A stretch of DNA of 64,000 bases from an uncultured Eubacterium sp. (GCA_910584245.1 CAJTZF010000013.1:1-64000), one strand, 5' to 3'. Positions 43,053 through 51,729 are shown, counted from the stretch's first letter. Translations and numbers: made by a program. The notes: generated by a model from the sequence alone, not told the origin.

Positions 43053-44863
43053 ATACTAGTCTCCTCTCTCTTCTGCTTGTGGTAATAATGGCTCTGGATT
43101 TCAAACATTTCCGCATAAGCTCCTTTCTGCCGGAGCAGCTCTTCATGGGTGCCCTGCTCCGCCAGTTTTCCATTTTCCAGATATAAGATTTCATCACAGA
43201 ACCGGGTGCTGGCCAGCCGGTGGGAAATAAAAATAGATGTCTTCTCTTTCGCCATCGCACTGTATTGTTCATAAATTCTGCTCTCCGCAATTGGGTCAAG
43301 CGCGCTCGTCGGCTCATCCAAAATCAAACATCTTCCATCTTTGTATAACGCCCTGGCTACCAAAAGCTTCTGCATCTCCCCGCCGGAAAAATTGACGCCC
43401 TCCTTTTCAAGAACCTGGGAAATATATGTATCCTCTTTCTGATCGAGCGAGTTAATTTTGTCCCACATATCCGCCTCTTTCAAACACTGCCGTACTCGCT
43501 CCCGGTCTATATCCGCCTCCCTTCCGCCGGCGACATTCATTGCCACCGTAAATGCTGACATAAATCCATCCTGGAAAACAGGAGAAATGAGTTTTCCATA
43601 TTCGTCCATATCATAATCCTTCGTATTAATTCCATTGACAAGCACTTCCCCCTCTGTAGGCATATAAAACCCACATAACAATTTAACTATGGTGGTCTTT
43701 CCCGCGCCATTATTTCCTACCAGCGCAACCTTTTGCCCCGGCTCAATCCGAAAACTCAGATGGGATAATATCTCCTTCCCCCCCTCTTCATAACAAAACG
43801 ACACGTCCCGGAATTCAATTGCTACAGCCGAAGACAGGTCGGGTTTTTCCCCCTCCCCATGCAGAAAAACATCCGGAGTATCCATTGCCTCACTATAATA
43901 CCCCAGTTCTACATTTGAATACATCACCTGTGACATATGGTTTATGGTTTCATTCAGCCAGATAGAGAATCCCCCCACTATACTTACATAAAAGGTAAAC
44001 TGCGCCACTGAGATCCTTCCATCCAACACCATATGGATCAGAATGAAATACATAACGAAATCCCTCACAAAATTTCCAATCTGCTCCCCCACTGTCGGAA
44101 AATACCAGCGCAGCTCCTGTTTTGCAATGGTTCGGCGCAGTATGCGAAACTGTTCCTCAAAAATGGTCCGAAACCAGTTTTCCACATGGTATACCCGTAT
44201 ATCCTTTCCATACGCAAGCGAAATACCCTGCTGCTCCAGCATGGCATTGATCCGCCCCGCCTCATACCTTTCTCCTGACAGCTTATGATAGTAATTGATG
44301 GCATGGCACTTTAAGAAAAATGTAATCACCGTAGTGGCAGCTACAATTAACAAGATGCTCCAGTGAATCGTAAACATGATGGATCCATATGAAACCAGGC
44401 CAAACAACCCGTAAAACAGCTGAAAAGAATAGCGGGTCATGCCCTCCACCCCTCTGGTATTATTATTAATGGTCTGCAATGCCCTAAACATCTTTTTCTG
44501 TTTATCCGCCGACTCCAAGTTGCAAAAATCCATCGTCAGACACTTTCTCAACAACCGGGTAACAAACGTATTCAGACGCGTTCCCGTCATATTCTGGTTG
44601 CAACGGTTTTCAAGAACAATGCACAAACCGGAAATCACCATATATATGAAAAGCAATACGCTGATCCCCACCACAAAGCCAGTCAGATCCCCCTGCGTGA
44701 GCAGAGCGACTGCAAGCGCCGGAATCGTACTTACAATCAGCGGTGAAATAATGCGAAACATCGCGTATACCGGGAACTGCCATCGGGCCGGTTTTGAATA
44801 CCGGAACAACTCCCGGTACACCATGAAAATATTTTTCATAATGTTTTTCGTACTCATTTTCAT
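43049..44863 (-). CDS. ABC exporter, fused permease-ATPase (first of pair)
   Basis: A 604-residue half-transporter. Six helices (about 20-320), then an ATPase with GNNGAGKTT, FSGGE and LILDEPTSALDP, both catalytic sites canonical in this pair, unlike the MarR-linked exporter. GGGGGAGG lies nine bases before the ATG. Promoter TTGTTT-17-TAAAAT lies just upstream. Confidence 0.9.
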   Translation of the reverse strand: MKMSTKNIMKNIFMVYRELFRYSKPARWQFPVYAMFRIISPLIVSTIPALAVALLTQGDLTGFVVGISVLLFIYMVISGLCIVLENRCNQNMTGTRLNTFVTRLLRKCLTMDFCNLESADKQKKMFRALQTINNNTRGVEGMTRYSFQLFYGLFGLVSYGSIMFTIHWSILLIVAATTVITFFLKCHAINYYHKLSGERYEAGRINAMLEQQGISLAYGKDIRVYHVENWFRTIFEEQFRILRRTIAKQELRWYFPTVGEQIGNFVRDFVMYFILIHMVLDGRISVAQFTFYVSIVGGFSIWLNETINHMSQVMYSNVELGYYSEAMDTPDVFLHGEGEKPDLSSAVAIEFRDVSFCYEEGGKEILSHLSFRIEPGQKVALVGNNGAGKTTIVKLLCGFYMPTEGEVLVNGINTKDYDMDEYGKLISPVFQDGFMSAFTVAMNVAGGREADIDRERVRQCLKEADMWDKINSLDQKEDTYISQVLEKEGVNFSGGEMQKLLVARALYKDGRCLILDEPTSALDPIAESRIYEQYSAMAKEKTSIFISHRLASTRFCDEILYLENGKLAEQGTHEELLRQKGAYAEMFEIQSHYYHKQKREETSI

Positions 44864-44894
44864 ATAAATTTGCCTCCCCCTTTTGCATGATACT

Positions 44895-44957
44895 GTTATT
44901 TTATCATAATTAATCTATAAAAACAAAAAGGTGCGCGAATGGTAACCCCTCACGCAC
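44895..44957 (-). promoter_or_regulatory. promoter and upstream hairpin of the ABC exporter pair
   Basis: On the minus strand a hairpin GTGCG/CGCAC (44953-44957 with 44931-44935) is followed by a T-rich run (complement of 44921-44929), then a promoter TTGTTT-17-TAAAAT. The hairpin can act as an upstream insulating terminator. Confidence 0.5.
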
Positions 44958-45020
44958 AAGCGGCATTTCATTTACGATCCGTCATCATTTGAAACAGCAA
45001 AAAATGTACCTATGTTTGTC

Positions 45021-45053
45021 CGTACCAGGCGCACTGTCTTTTTCGCCGGTACG
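45021..45053 (+). promoter_or_regulatory. leader hairpin before the 55-residue CxxC gene
   Basis: CGTACC-A-GGCG (45021-45031) pairs with CGCCGGTACG (45044-45053), ten pairs with one bulged A, loop of 12 bases. It lies 40 bases before the small gene's start. Role unknown. Confidence 0.45.
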
Positions 45054-45092
45054 TCATAGGATAATTATAAAACGACATAAAGGGAGGATTGT

Positions 45093-45260
45093 ATGAACGG
45101 GCCAGAGGCGTCAGAGCTTGTCGTTGATGACACGACAATATACGAGATTGATTTGGAATGCCAGGAATGCAGGAAAATGGAAATGCAGGACCTGACACCG
45201 CCAACGGAAACGATACACTGGGATTTTCCCCCGCCTGACTGTATCCGACTAAAACGGTAA
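45093..45260 (+). CDS. small acidic CxxC protein
   Basis: A 55-residue protein beginning MNGPEASELVVDD, with CQECRKMEMQD (CxxC at about 26-29) and a proline-rich tail containing one more cysteine. GGGAGG lies five bases before the ATG, and a good terminator follows eight bases after the stop, so it is likely real despite its size. The cysteine pair suggests metal binding or a disulphide. No family recognised. Confidence 0.6.
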   Translation: MNGPEASELVVDDTTIYEIDLECQECRKMEMQDLTPPTETIHWDFPPPDCIRLKR

Positions 45261-45267
45261 GAACGGT

Positions 45268-45318
45268 CAAGAGGGCATCCTCAAGCCATTTCACGGCTTT
45301 TGGACACCCTCTTGTTTT
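45268..45318 (+). terminator. terminator of the small CxxC gene
   Basis: Outer stem CAAGAGGG/CCCTCTTG (45268-45275, 45307-45314), inner stem AAGCC/GGCTT, then TTTT. Confidence 0.8.
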
Positions 45319-45347
45319 ATTTGTGCAGCAACGCACCCATACCTATG

Positions 45348-46463
45348 CTATTTAGTACCGGCCGGGCGGTAAAATTGTACGATCTTGTCCATACGCGCCG
45401 TCATACCTACAAACAGCTTATCCACAATAGCAAGCGCCGCCATCGCCTCTACTACTGCCACCGCACGGGGAACAATAACCGGATCGTGACGCCCTTTAAT
45501 GTGGATGTTAATTTCATCGCCCGACTGATTCACGGTGCGCTGCTCTGAAAAAATGGACGGCGTCGGCTTAAATGCGGCCCGCAAAATAATCGGGCTGCCG
45601 TCACTAATCCCGCCCAGGATCCCACCCGCATGATTCGTAGCTGTTTCAATCTTACCAGATTTCCCGGTACAAAAGGCATCGTTATTCTCCGATCCCCGCA
45701 TGCTTGCCGCCTGAAATCCTTCTCCGATCTCGACCCCCTTCACGGCGCCGATTGACATAACTGCGTGCGCAAGCGCGGCGTCCAGCTTACCAAATACCGG
45801 CTCCCCTACGCCCGCTGGCACCCCCTGTATAACGCACTCGATCACACCGCCCGCCGAATCGTGATTACGCATCTGTTCACAGAGAAAATCCTCCGCGCGC
45901 TGCGACGCGTCCAGGTCCGGCATCCGAAGCGGACTTCTCTCTCTATTTTCCCTCTGCATCCGTCCTGAATCAATCTCGATATCACCGATGGACTTCACGT
46001 AGGCGTACACATCAATGCCGAGCTCGCCGAGTATTTTCATCGCCACTGCCCCGCCCGCCACTCTGCCGATCGTCTCTCTTCCAGAACTTCTTCCTCCCCC
46101 GCGGTAATCCCGGAATCCATATTTTTCATCAAATGAAAAATCTGCATGTCCCGGCCGGTAATAAGAAGCAATTTCCGAATAATCCCCGGATTTCTGGGAC
46201 TTGTTATACACTACCATCGAAATGGGCGTCCCGGTCGTCCTTCCCTCAAACACACCGGACAGGATTTCTACCTCGTCACCCTCTTTTCTCGGCGTTGCAT
46301 ACTTTGTCTCACCTGGTTTTCTTCGATCTAAAAACCGCTGTATATCGTCCTCACAGAGCGAGATACCCGCAGGGCAGCCATCCACTACGACGCCCAGCCC
46401 CTTTCCGTGGGATTCCCCCCATGTAGAAACGGAAAATATATCACCATAAATTGAACCTGCCAT
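45348..46463 (-). CDS. aroC: chorismate synthase
   Basis: A 371-residue FMN-dependent enzyme forming chorismate from EPSP in aromatic amino acid synthesis. GESHGKGLG at the N-terminus, RPGHADFSFDEKYG, RGGGRSSGRET and GRHDPVIVPRA near the C-terminus are diagnostic. GGAGG lies ten bases upstream of this ATG; a GTG one codon earlier (46466) is equally possible. Stands alone, away from other aro genes. Confidence 0.96.
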   Translation of the reverse strand: MAGSIYGDIFSVSTWGESHGKGLGVVVDGCPAGISLCEDDIQRFLDRRKPGETKYATPRKEGDEVEILSGVFEGRTTGTPISMVVYNKSQKSGDYSEIASYYRPGHADFSFDEKYGFRDYRGGGRSSGRETIGRVAGGAVAMKILGELGIDVYAYVKSIGDIEIDSGRMQRENRERSPLRMPDLDASQRAEDFLCEQMRNHDSAGGVIECVIQGVPAGVGEPVFGKLDAALAHAVMSIGAVKGVEIGEGFQAASMRGSENNDAFCTGKSGKIETATNHAGGILGGISDGSPIILRAAFKPTPSIFSEQRTVNQSGDEINIHIKGRHDPVIVPRAVAVVEAMAALAIVDKLFVGMTARMDKIVQFYRPAGTK

Positions 46464-46641
46464 CACAAACGCGCCTCCTCACATTTTTACTGTCTGCCAC
46501 AAAAACAAAAAACCATTTCCTTTTTTCCTTTCTTATAGTATAATAAAAATAAGGTTTTTACAACGAAAAATTGATTTGGGCGTCAAAAGTTTTTTGAAAC
46601 TCGAAGCAAAATTATTATACAACTTAAAGGAGAATGTATTT

Positions 46642-47508
46642 ATGTTTAGCCAGTTTTTTGGAAATTATCTTCTGAAAAAGAAAAAAATTACCAAAGATCA
46701 ATTTTCTTCCTGTATGGAATATATGAGGGCGAACCGCGTAAAGCTTGGCCTTGTCGCAGAATCCGAAGGCTTAATCACGCGAAAACAGGCAGATGAGTTA
46801 AATCGTCTGCAAATGCAGACCGACAAACGATTTGGGGATCTTGCCATCGAACGGGGTTATCTTACGGACACGGACATTTCACACCTCCTGCAGTTACAGG
46901 GAAGTCCCTATTTAATTTTTGTGCAGGCGCTGGAAGAAAATAATATTCTGCACCGGGATGAAACCATGAAGCTTGTGTCCGATTTCCAAAAGGAATCCGG
47001 ACTGACCAACACTGCGCTGGAGGCAATAAAATGTGGGGATTTTGACCGGTTACTGCCCACCTTTGCCGCCGTGGAAAAGGAAGAATATCTTATACTGATG
47101 TCTCTTGCCCTGCGCAACATCGTACGTTTTGTCAGTCCTTATATTCGTCTGAAAACAGCAAAAAAAGTCACGCAGTACTCTGCCAGTTATATTGCGTTTC
47201 AGAGAACCATCGGCGCTTACGATGGGTTTCTCGGGTTTGCCAGTGACGACAACGCGATTCTTTCGATTGCTGACGGATTTGCCGGCGAATATTTCGAAGA
47301 GCCGGATATCGATGCGCTGGACGCCGTCGGGGAGTTCACAAACTGCATCAACGGACTGAGAGCTACAGAGCTGAGCTACCAGGAGATTCCCATTGACATG
47401 CTCCCGCCAGAGTTTCTGTTTCACTCCAGCGTAAAAGATTCTGATGGATTTTACATATTGCCTATATACATTACGGGAAAGAAAGTAGACATGATTATCA
47501 AATGCTAA
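46642..47508 (+). CDS. CheX-like phosphatase domain protein with repeated N-terminal domain
   Basis: A 288-residue cytoplasmic protein. The N-terminal half (1-130) shows about four repeats of roughly 35 residues with a LLxKxxIT..Q pattern (KKKITKDQF, EGLITRKQADEL, RGYLTDTDISHL, NNILHRDETMKL), like the MshEN/GspE N-terminal fold, some members of which bind cyclic-di-GMP. The C-terminal half (about 145-288) resembles CheX/CheC; the phosphatase-type E-x2-N motif is seen as GEFTNCING. The ATG at 46642 has AAAGGAG nine bases upstream. A lone CheY follows 32 bases later, its probable partner. Confidence 0.7.
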   Translation: MFSQFFGNYLLKKKKITKDQFSSCMEYMRANRVKLGLVAESEGLITRKQADELNRLQMQTDKRFGDLAIERGYLTDTDISHLLQLQGSPYLIFVQALEENNILHRDETMKLVSDFQKESGLTNTALEAIKCGDFDRLLPTFAAVEKEEYLILMSLALRNIVRFVSPYIRLKTAKKVTQYSASYIAFQRTIGAYDGFLGFASDDNAILSIADGFAGEYFEEPDIDALDAVGEFTNCINGLRATELSYQEIPIDMLPPEFLFHSSVKDSDGFYILPIYITGKKVDMIIKC

Positions 47509-47540
47509 AGTTAAAATAATATAATAAGGGAGGTTGTTCT

Positions 47541-47897
47541 ATGGCAACGGTATTAATTGTGGATGACTCTCGAACATCCCGCAAAATATTAAGAAATATA
47601 CTTACTGAAAATGGATATGAAATAGCCTGCGAAGCCGCAGACGGGCAGACTGGTTATGAAAAATACATAGAATTTAAGCCGGATCTCGTTACGCTGGACA
47701 TCACAATGCCAGTTCTTGACGGCCTGGGCTGTCTGCAAAAGATCATGGAATTTGATAAAGATGCAAAGGTCGTTATGGTAACGAGCGCAGGACAAAAATC
47801 AAAAATGGTAGAAGCAATCAAATCTGGGGCTTCCGAATTTATACAAAAACCTTTTGAGCCCGAGCAGATTCTTTCTATTATAAGGACCGTCATTTAA
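47541..47897 (+). CDS. CheY-like single-domain response regulator
   Basis: A 118-residue receiver with no output domain. Acidic pair VDDS, phosphoacceptor Asp54 in VTLDITMP, the conserved MVTSAGQ and FIQKPFEP with lysine. Probably an accessory CheY or a phosphate sink under the CheX-like protein encoded just upstream. GGGAGG lies eight bases before the ATG. Confidence 0.93.
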   Translation: MATVLIVDDSRTSRKILRNILTENGYEIACEAADGQTGYEKYIEFKPDLVTLDITMPVLDGLGCLQKIMEFDKDAKVVMVTSAGQKSKMVEAIKSGASEFIQKPFEPEQILSIIRTVI

Positions 47898-47932
47898 AAA
47901 GATAATTAGGAAATCCCCTTCCACCGTATAAT

Positions 47933-47967
47933 CAGGCGCCAGTCCATCCTGCAAGGACTGGCGCCTG
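47933..47967. terminator. hairpin between convergent cheY-like and ptsI genes
   Basis: Perfect 13-bp stem CAGGCGCCAGTCC/GGACTGGCGCCTG with a nine-base loop. No strong T run on either side, so probably a bidirectional, partly efficient terminator. Confidence 0.65.
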
Positions 47968-47984
47968 AACACTTTCCGGGGTTG

Positions 47985-49616
47985 TTACCGCAGATCTATG
48001 CTTCTCACCGTATCCCTGACCTTTAACACAAAAGACGGCGAGACAGAAAGCTCATCAATTCCCATGCGCAGAAAGGTTTCCGTAAGCGCCGTATCTGCCG
48101 CGAGCTCCCCGCATATACCGATCCATGCCCCATTCTTGTGGGCATTTTCCGCAGACATTTCAATAAGACGCAAAATCGCCTCATGATGTGTGTCGCAGAA
48201 GCTCTCAATTTTTGAATTCTGTCTGTCGCAGGCGAGCGTGTACTGGGTCAGATCATTTGTCCCCACACTGAAAAAGTCAACCATAGGAGCCAGCCTGTCA
48301 CTGATAAGCGCTGCCGCAGGCGTCTCAATCATAATACCAAGCTCCGTATTTTCGTCATACTCGATGCCGTCCGTCCGAAGGCCGCTCTTCACCTCATCAC
48401 AAATATGAAAAATTGTTTCCAGCTCTGACACGCTCGTGATCATCGGAAACATAATCCCCAGATCTCCATAAGCGGATGCCCGGTAAAGCGCCCGCAGCTG
48501 GGTTTTAAATATTTCCGGCCGGGTCAGGCAGATGCGTATCGCCCGGTATCCGAGAGCGGGATTCTCTTCCTTTTCCAAGCCAAAATATCCGACCTGTTTA
48601 TCGGCGCCGATATCAAGCGTCCTTATAATCACCTTTTTGCCCGCCATGCTCTCCAGCACCTTTTTGTAGGCGGCAAACTGCTCATCCTCGGTCGGAAAGT
48701 CACTGCTCTCCAAATAGAGGAACTCACTCCGGAACAGCCCGATTCCCCCCGCATCATTTACTATGACGGAACCGATATTATCCACACCTCCAATGTTGGC
48801 AAAAATCTTTATACTCGTACCATCTATCGTAATGTTTTCTTTTCCCTTTAGCTTCAGCAGAAGTTTTTTCTTTTCCTCGTCCTCCTGCTGCTTTTTCCCC
48901 ATCCGCTCCACCGTTTCACTATCCGGATTCAGAAAAATCTCACCCGTAAACCCATCCACGATAGCCTCGTCGCCGTCATGCACCGCATTCAGAAACTCCC
49001 CGCCCACGCTAATAATGGCCGGAATATTCATATTTCTTGCCAGAATCGCCGTGTGCGAATTGGATGAACCGTAGGCCGTAACAAATGCCAGAACCTTATC
49101 TTTATCTAACAAAACCGTCTCACTCGGAGCCAGGTCGTCCGCACAAATAATCACTTTATGGTCGCCCATACCATTTTTATTTTGCCCGGAATCAAGATTT
49201 TGTATAATTCGGTTGGAAATGTCCTGGACATCCGCCGCCCGCTCCCTCATGTACGTATCGTCCATAGCCCGGAACATTTCCGCAAAATGATCGGAGGTCA
49301 CCGCAACGGCGTACTCCGCATTCACCTTTTGCGTCTCTATGATATTTCGAATCGAGTCATTATAATCCTCGTCCTCAATCATCAGCATATGCGTCTCAAA
49401 AATGCGGGCGTTTTCTTCCCCTACTTCCTTTAAAGCTTTCTCATAAATTTCCTGCAACTGTTTTACCGCAAGCTCTTTTGCCACTGCAAGGCGCGCTTTT
49501 TCGCCCTCCGTGTCGGTAACATGGTTTCTCTTGACCGATACCTCACGCCGTTTGAAAATGGATATTTTTCCAATTGCGACTGCCCCGTACACTCCTTTGC
49601 CTGTAAATGTTTCCAT
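47985..49616 (-). CDS. ptsI: PTS enzyme I
   Basis: A 543-residue phosphoenolpyruvate-protein phosphotransferase. The phosphohistidine segment reads SSNSHTAILARNMNIPAI (about 180-200) and the PEP-binding barrel has GGIGLFRSEFLY, IMFPMI, GIMIETPAA and SVGTNDLTQYTLACDR. The ATG at 49616 (METFTGKGV) has AGGGGTG five bases upstream; an in-frame extension to 49721 overlaps ptsH. It passes phosphate to the HPr encoded ten bases upstream. Confidence 0.95.
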   Translation of the reverse strand: METFTGKGVYGAVAIGKISIFKRREVSVKRNHVTDTEGEKARLAVAKELAVKQLQEIYEKALKEVGEENARIFETHMLMIEDEDYNDSIRNIIETQKVNAEYAVAVTSDHFAEMFRAMDDTYMRERAADVQDISNRIIQNLDSGQNKNGMGDHKVIICADDLAPSETVLLDKDKVLAFVTAYGSSNSHTAILARNMNIPAIISVGGEFLNAVHDGDEAIVDGFTGEIFLNPDSETVERMGKKQQEDEEKKKLLLKLKGKENITIDGTSIKIFANIGGVDNIGSVIVNDAGGIGLFRSEFLYLESSDFPTEDEQFAAYKKVLESMAGKKVIIRTLDIGADKQVGYFGLEKEENPALGYRAIRICLTRPEIFKTQLRALYRASAYGDLGIMFPMITSVSELETIFHICDEVKSGLRTDGIEYDENTELGIMIETPAAALISDRLAPMVDFFSVGTNDLTQYTLACDRQNSKIESFCDTHHEAILRLIEMSAENAHKNGAWIGICGELAADTALTETFLRMGIDELSVSPSFVLKVRDTVRSIDLR

Positions 49617-49626
49617 CTGTGCACCC

Positions 49627-49893
49627 CTATTCTCCAAATCCGTTCTCAAACATTTCCGCCACTCCGTCCAGCGCCGCCTGCTCGTCGGTTCCCTCGCACA
49701 CGATCTCAACCTGCGCACCACATTTAATCGCGGCCGACATAATTTGCATCACCGCCTTGGCATTCACGCTCTTTCCATTTACATTCAATGTAATATTACA
49801 GTCCTTAAACGCAGACGCCGCCTTTGCCAGCACACCCGCCGGCCTCATATGAAGTCCCTGCTCATTAATAACAGTTATTGTTTTTTTTACCAT
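49627..49893 (-). CDS. ptsH: HPr phosphocarrier lacking the regulatory serine
   Basis: An 88-residue HPr. The catalytic His15 is intact (EQGLHMRPAG). The segment that normally carries the regulatory serine (NLKSIMGV in B. subtilis) reads NAKAVMQI, with Ala47 (GCG at 49753-49755) in its place, so HPr kinase could not phosphorylate it. It should still serve sugar phosphotransfer with the adjacent enzyme I but not CcpA-type catabolite control. AAAGGAG lies nine bases before the ATG. Confidence 0.92.
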   Translation of the reverse strand: MVKKTITVINEQGLHMRPAGVLAKAASAFKDCNITLNVNGKSVNAKAVMQIMSAAIKCGAQVEIVCEGTDEQAALDGVAEMFENGFGE

Positions 49894-49976
49894 GATAAAC
49901 CACTCCTTTTTTAATAATTGCCCCTTTTATTGTTGTCCCATAAGCGCTAAGTAATACAAGGCCCGGCAAAAAAACA

Positions 49977-50005
49977 TTGAACAATATACTTATTTTTGCT
50001 ATAAT
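49977..50005 (+). promoter_or_regulatory. promoter of the second xylanase
   Basis: TTGAAC (49977-49982), 17-bp spacer, TATAAT (50000-50005). Confidence 0.85.
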
Positions 50006-50025
50006 GGCCTTATAACAAATCGAAA

Positions 50026-50066
50026 GGAGGCAGCATAATAAGTTTTCTTATTATGTCAAAAAAATG
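50026..50066 (+). promoter_or_regulatory. ribosome site with hairpin in the SD-start spacer
   Basis: GGAGG (50026-50030) is 33 bases from the ATG at 50064, too far for normal initiation. The spacer contains a perfect 9-bp hairpin CATAATAAG-TTTT-CTTATTATG (50034-50055); if folded, the effective distance becomes 11 bases. The hairpin also hides another ATG (50053), which would start a 12-codon out-of-frame peptide. Confidence 0.7.
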
Positions 50067-51656
50067 CGAAAAAATTCAAGAAAAATTGTAGCAGCCGTTT
50101 TGTCTATGGCACTGGCTTGTACTGTTTTTTCTGTACCAAGTGCAAACGCAGCGCCTAAGACAAAAAAGCTCAAATTAAACGCGACGAAAAAAACATTAAC
50201 TGCCGGATCAAAGTTCACCTTGAAAGTAAAGAAGGTAACTCCAGCCAAAGCAAGCAAAAAGGTAACGTGGAAATCCAGTAAAAAAACCGTTGCCGCTGTC
50301 AGCAGTAAGGGAGTTGTAACGGCGAAAAAAGCAGGGACGGCAAAAATCACAGCCGTTTCCAAAAGTAACAAAAAAGTAAAGGCAGTTTGTAAAATCACAG
50401 TGAAAGCGGCTAAGTCCCAAACCCAGGTATCACAGCCGCCAGCAGCATCTGCACCTGCACCATCGTCACCAGCTGTGCAGACGCCGGCTCCCGGTACGTC
50501 ATCCGAACCGGCAAAGACACCGGACAGCACACCGAAAGCGACACCATCTATTGAGCTTCCGGAAAGCGCTCTGAAAGATTATACGGATTTCAAGATGGGA
50601 ACGGTAGTAAACTATGACAAAACCCAGGATATCAACTTTACCGCACTGGCAAAACAGCAGTTTGACGTCGTATCCTTTGAGAATGAAATGAAAGGATATT
50701 TGCTGGATGTCGAGGCATCCAAGGCTGGCAACGGCGACCCGGTCTGCAACTTTAACCAAGCAGACGAGATGGTGCAGTGGGCTGTAGATAACGGATTAAA
50801 AGTCCGCGGCCACGTACTGATCTGGGCAGCAAGCACAAGAGACGCCTTCTTCTATGAAGGATATGACACATCCGGCAAGCTCGTTGACAAGGAGACGTTA
50901 TTAAAACGTATGAAGAGCTACGAGGAAACTGTTATTACCCACTTTGAAGAGAAGTTCCCGGATACGGTCATTGCATGGGACGTTGTAAATGAGGCGATTG
51001 ATCCAAATGCCGAAGCAGATGCGACAACCGGCCTTCACCTCAATACCGGCGGCAACAAATACTATCAGATTCTCGGTGGAGAATTTATTAAGTACGCATT
51101 CCAATTTGCAAGAGAAGCTGTTGAAAAAACAGGCAAAGACATTAAACTGTTCTACAACGACTTCAACACATTCCAGGGCAATAAAACCGATTGCATTATT
51201 GATCTTATTAATTATCTGAACAAGGATAAAAAATTGCTTGACTGCATGGGCATGGAAGGTTATGTTCTTACATACTGGCCAGAACCATCTGACGTAGGTA
51301 AAGCTATGAACCGTTTTGCCGAGTGTGGTGTCCAGGTCGGAATCAACGAGCTCTGTGTCCGCTTAAATGACAATATTGCCAAAGGAAAGACCGTTTCGGA
51401 AAAAGACATTGAAGCTCATGCTGAGAAATTCAAAAAGATGTTCGAGGTTTACTGCACATTTGCCAAAGAACATCCGGATACTCTGACAAATGTCAGCATC
51501 TGGGCACTGTTTGACCGTCCGGATCTGATCGACAACAAGACACACTATGACTATGAGGTTTATGGTACACATTCTGGTCTTTTCACAGAAGACTTTGTGG
51601 CTAAAAAAGCTTTCTTCAACGTACTTGATGTATTGAAAGCATACAAAGAGGGTTGA
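50064..51656 (+). CDS. secreted GH10 xylanase-like enzyme with Ig-like module, divergent active site
   Basis: A 530-residue exported protein: signal peptide (1-29, ANA end), lysine-rich BIG2 module (33-114), Pro/Ala/Thr/Ser linker (115-170) and GH10 barrel (172-528). Both catalytic glutamates are kept (WDVVNEAI, E310; INELCV, E429), but sugar-binding positions differ from typical GH10: WHSQTP has become WAASTRD, QGH/QSH has become EGY, TELD has become NELC, and the late W-G has become WALFD. Specificity may therefore differ from the lipoprotein xylanase at 8484. The Ig-like module closely resembles that of the CotH-like protein at 11050. Confidence 0.9.
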   Translation: MRKNSRKIVAAVLSMALACTVFSVPSANAAPKTKKLKLNATKKTLTAGSKFTLKVKKVTPAKASKKVTWKSSKKTVAAVSSKGVVTAKKAGTAKITAVSKSNKKVKAVCKITVKAAKSQTQVSQPPAASAPAPSSPAVQTPAPGTSSEPAKTPDSTPKATPSIELPESALKDYTDFKMGTVVNYDKTQDINFTALAKQQFDVVSFENEMKGYLLDVEASKAGNGDPVCNFNQADEMVQWAVDNGLKVRGHVLIWAASTRDAFFYEGYDTSGKLVDKETLLKRMKSYEETVITHFEEKFPDTVIAWDVVNEAIDPNAEADATTGLHLNTGGNKYYQILGGEFIKYAFQFAREAVEKTGKDIKLFYNDFNTFQGNKTDCIIDLINYLNKDKKLLDCMGMEGYVLTYWPEPSDVGKAMNRFAECGVQVGINELCVRLNDNIAKGKTVSEKDIEAHAEKFKKMFEVYCTFAKEHPDTLTNVSIWALFDRPDLIDNKTHYDYEVYGTHSGLFTEDFVAKKAFFNVLDVLKAYKEG

Positions 51657-51699
51657 AATAAAGAAACTCACTCGTAATTGAGTGTAATATTGTTTTTAG

Positions 51700-51729
51700 G
51701 AAACGGTATAGCCCCGGCTATGCCGTTTC
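51700..51729 (+). terminator. terminator of the second xylanase gene
   Basis: GAAACGGTATAG/CTATGCCGTTTC, 12 pairs with one G-U, loop CCCCGG, followed by TTTTCC. Confidence 0.85.

Noticed and set aside
39164..45000. Integrative element carrying Septu and the ABC pair
   Set aside because: No integrase, transposase, tRNA-adjacent attachment repeats or phage genes are found; the 12-bp repeats flank only the promoter.
45010..45336. 108-codon minus-strand frame opposite the small CxxC gene
   Set aside because: No ribosome site, unusual composition, and it spans the plus-strand terminator hairpin; the plus-strand 55-codon gene has better signals.
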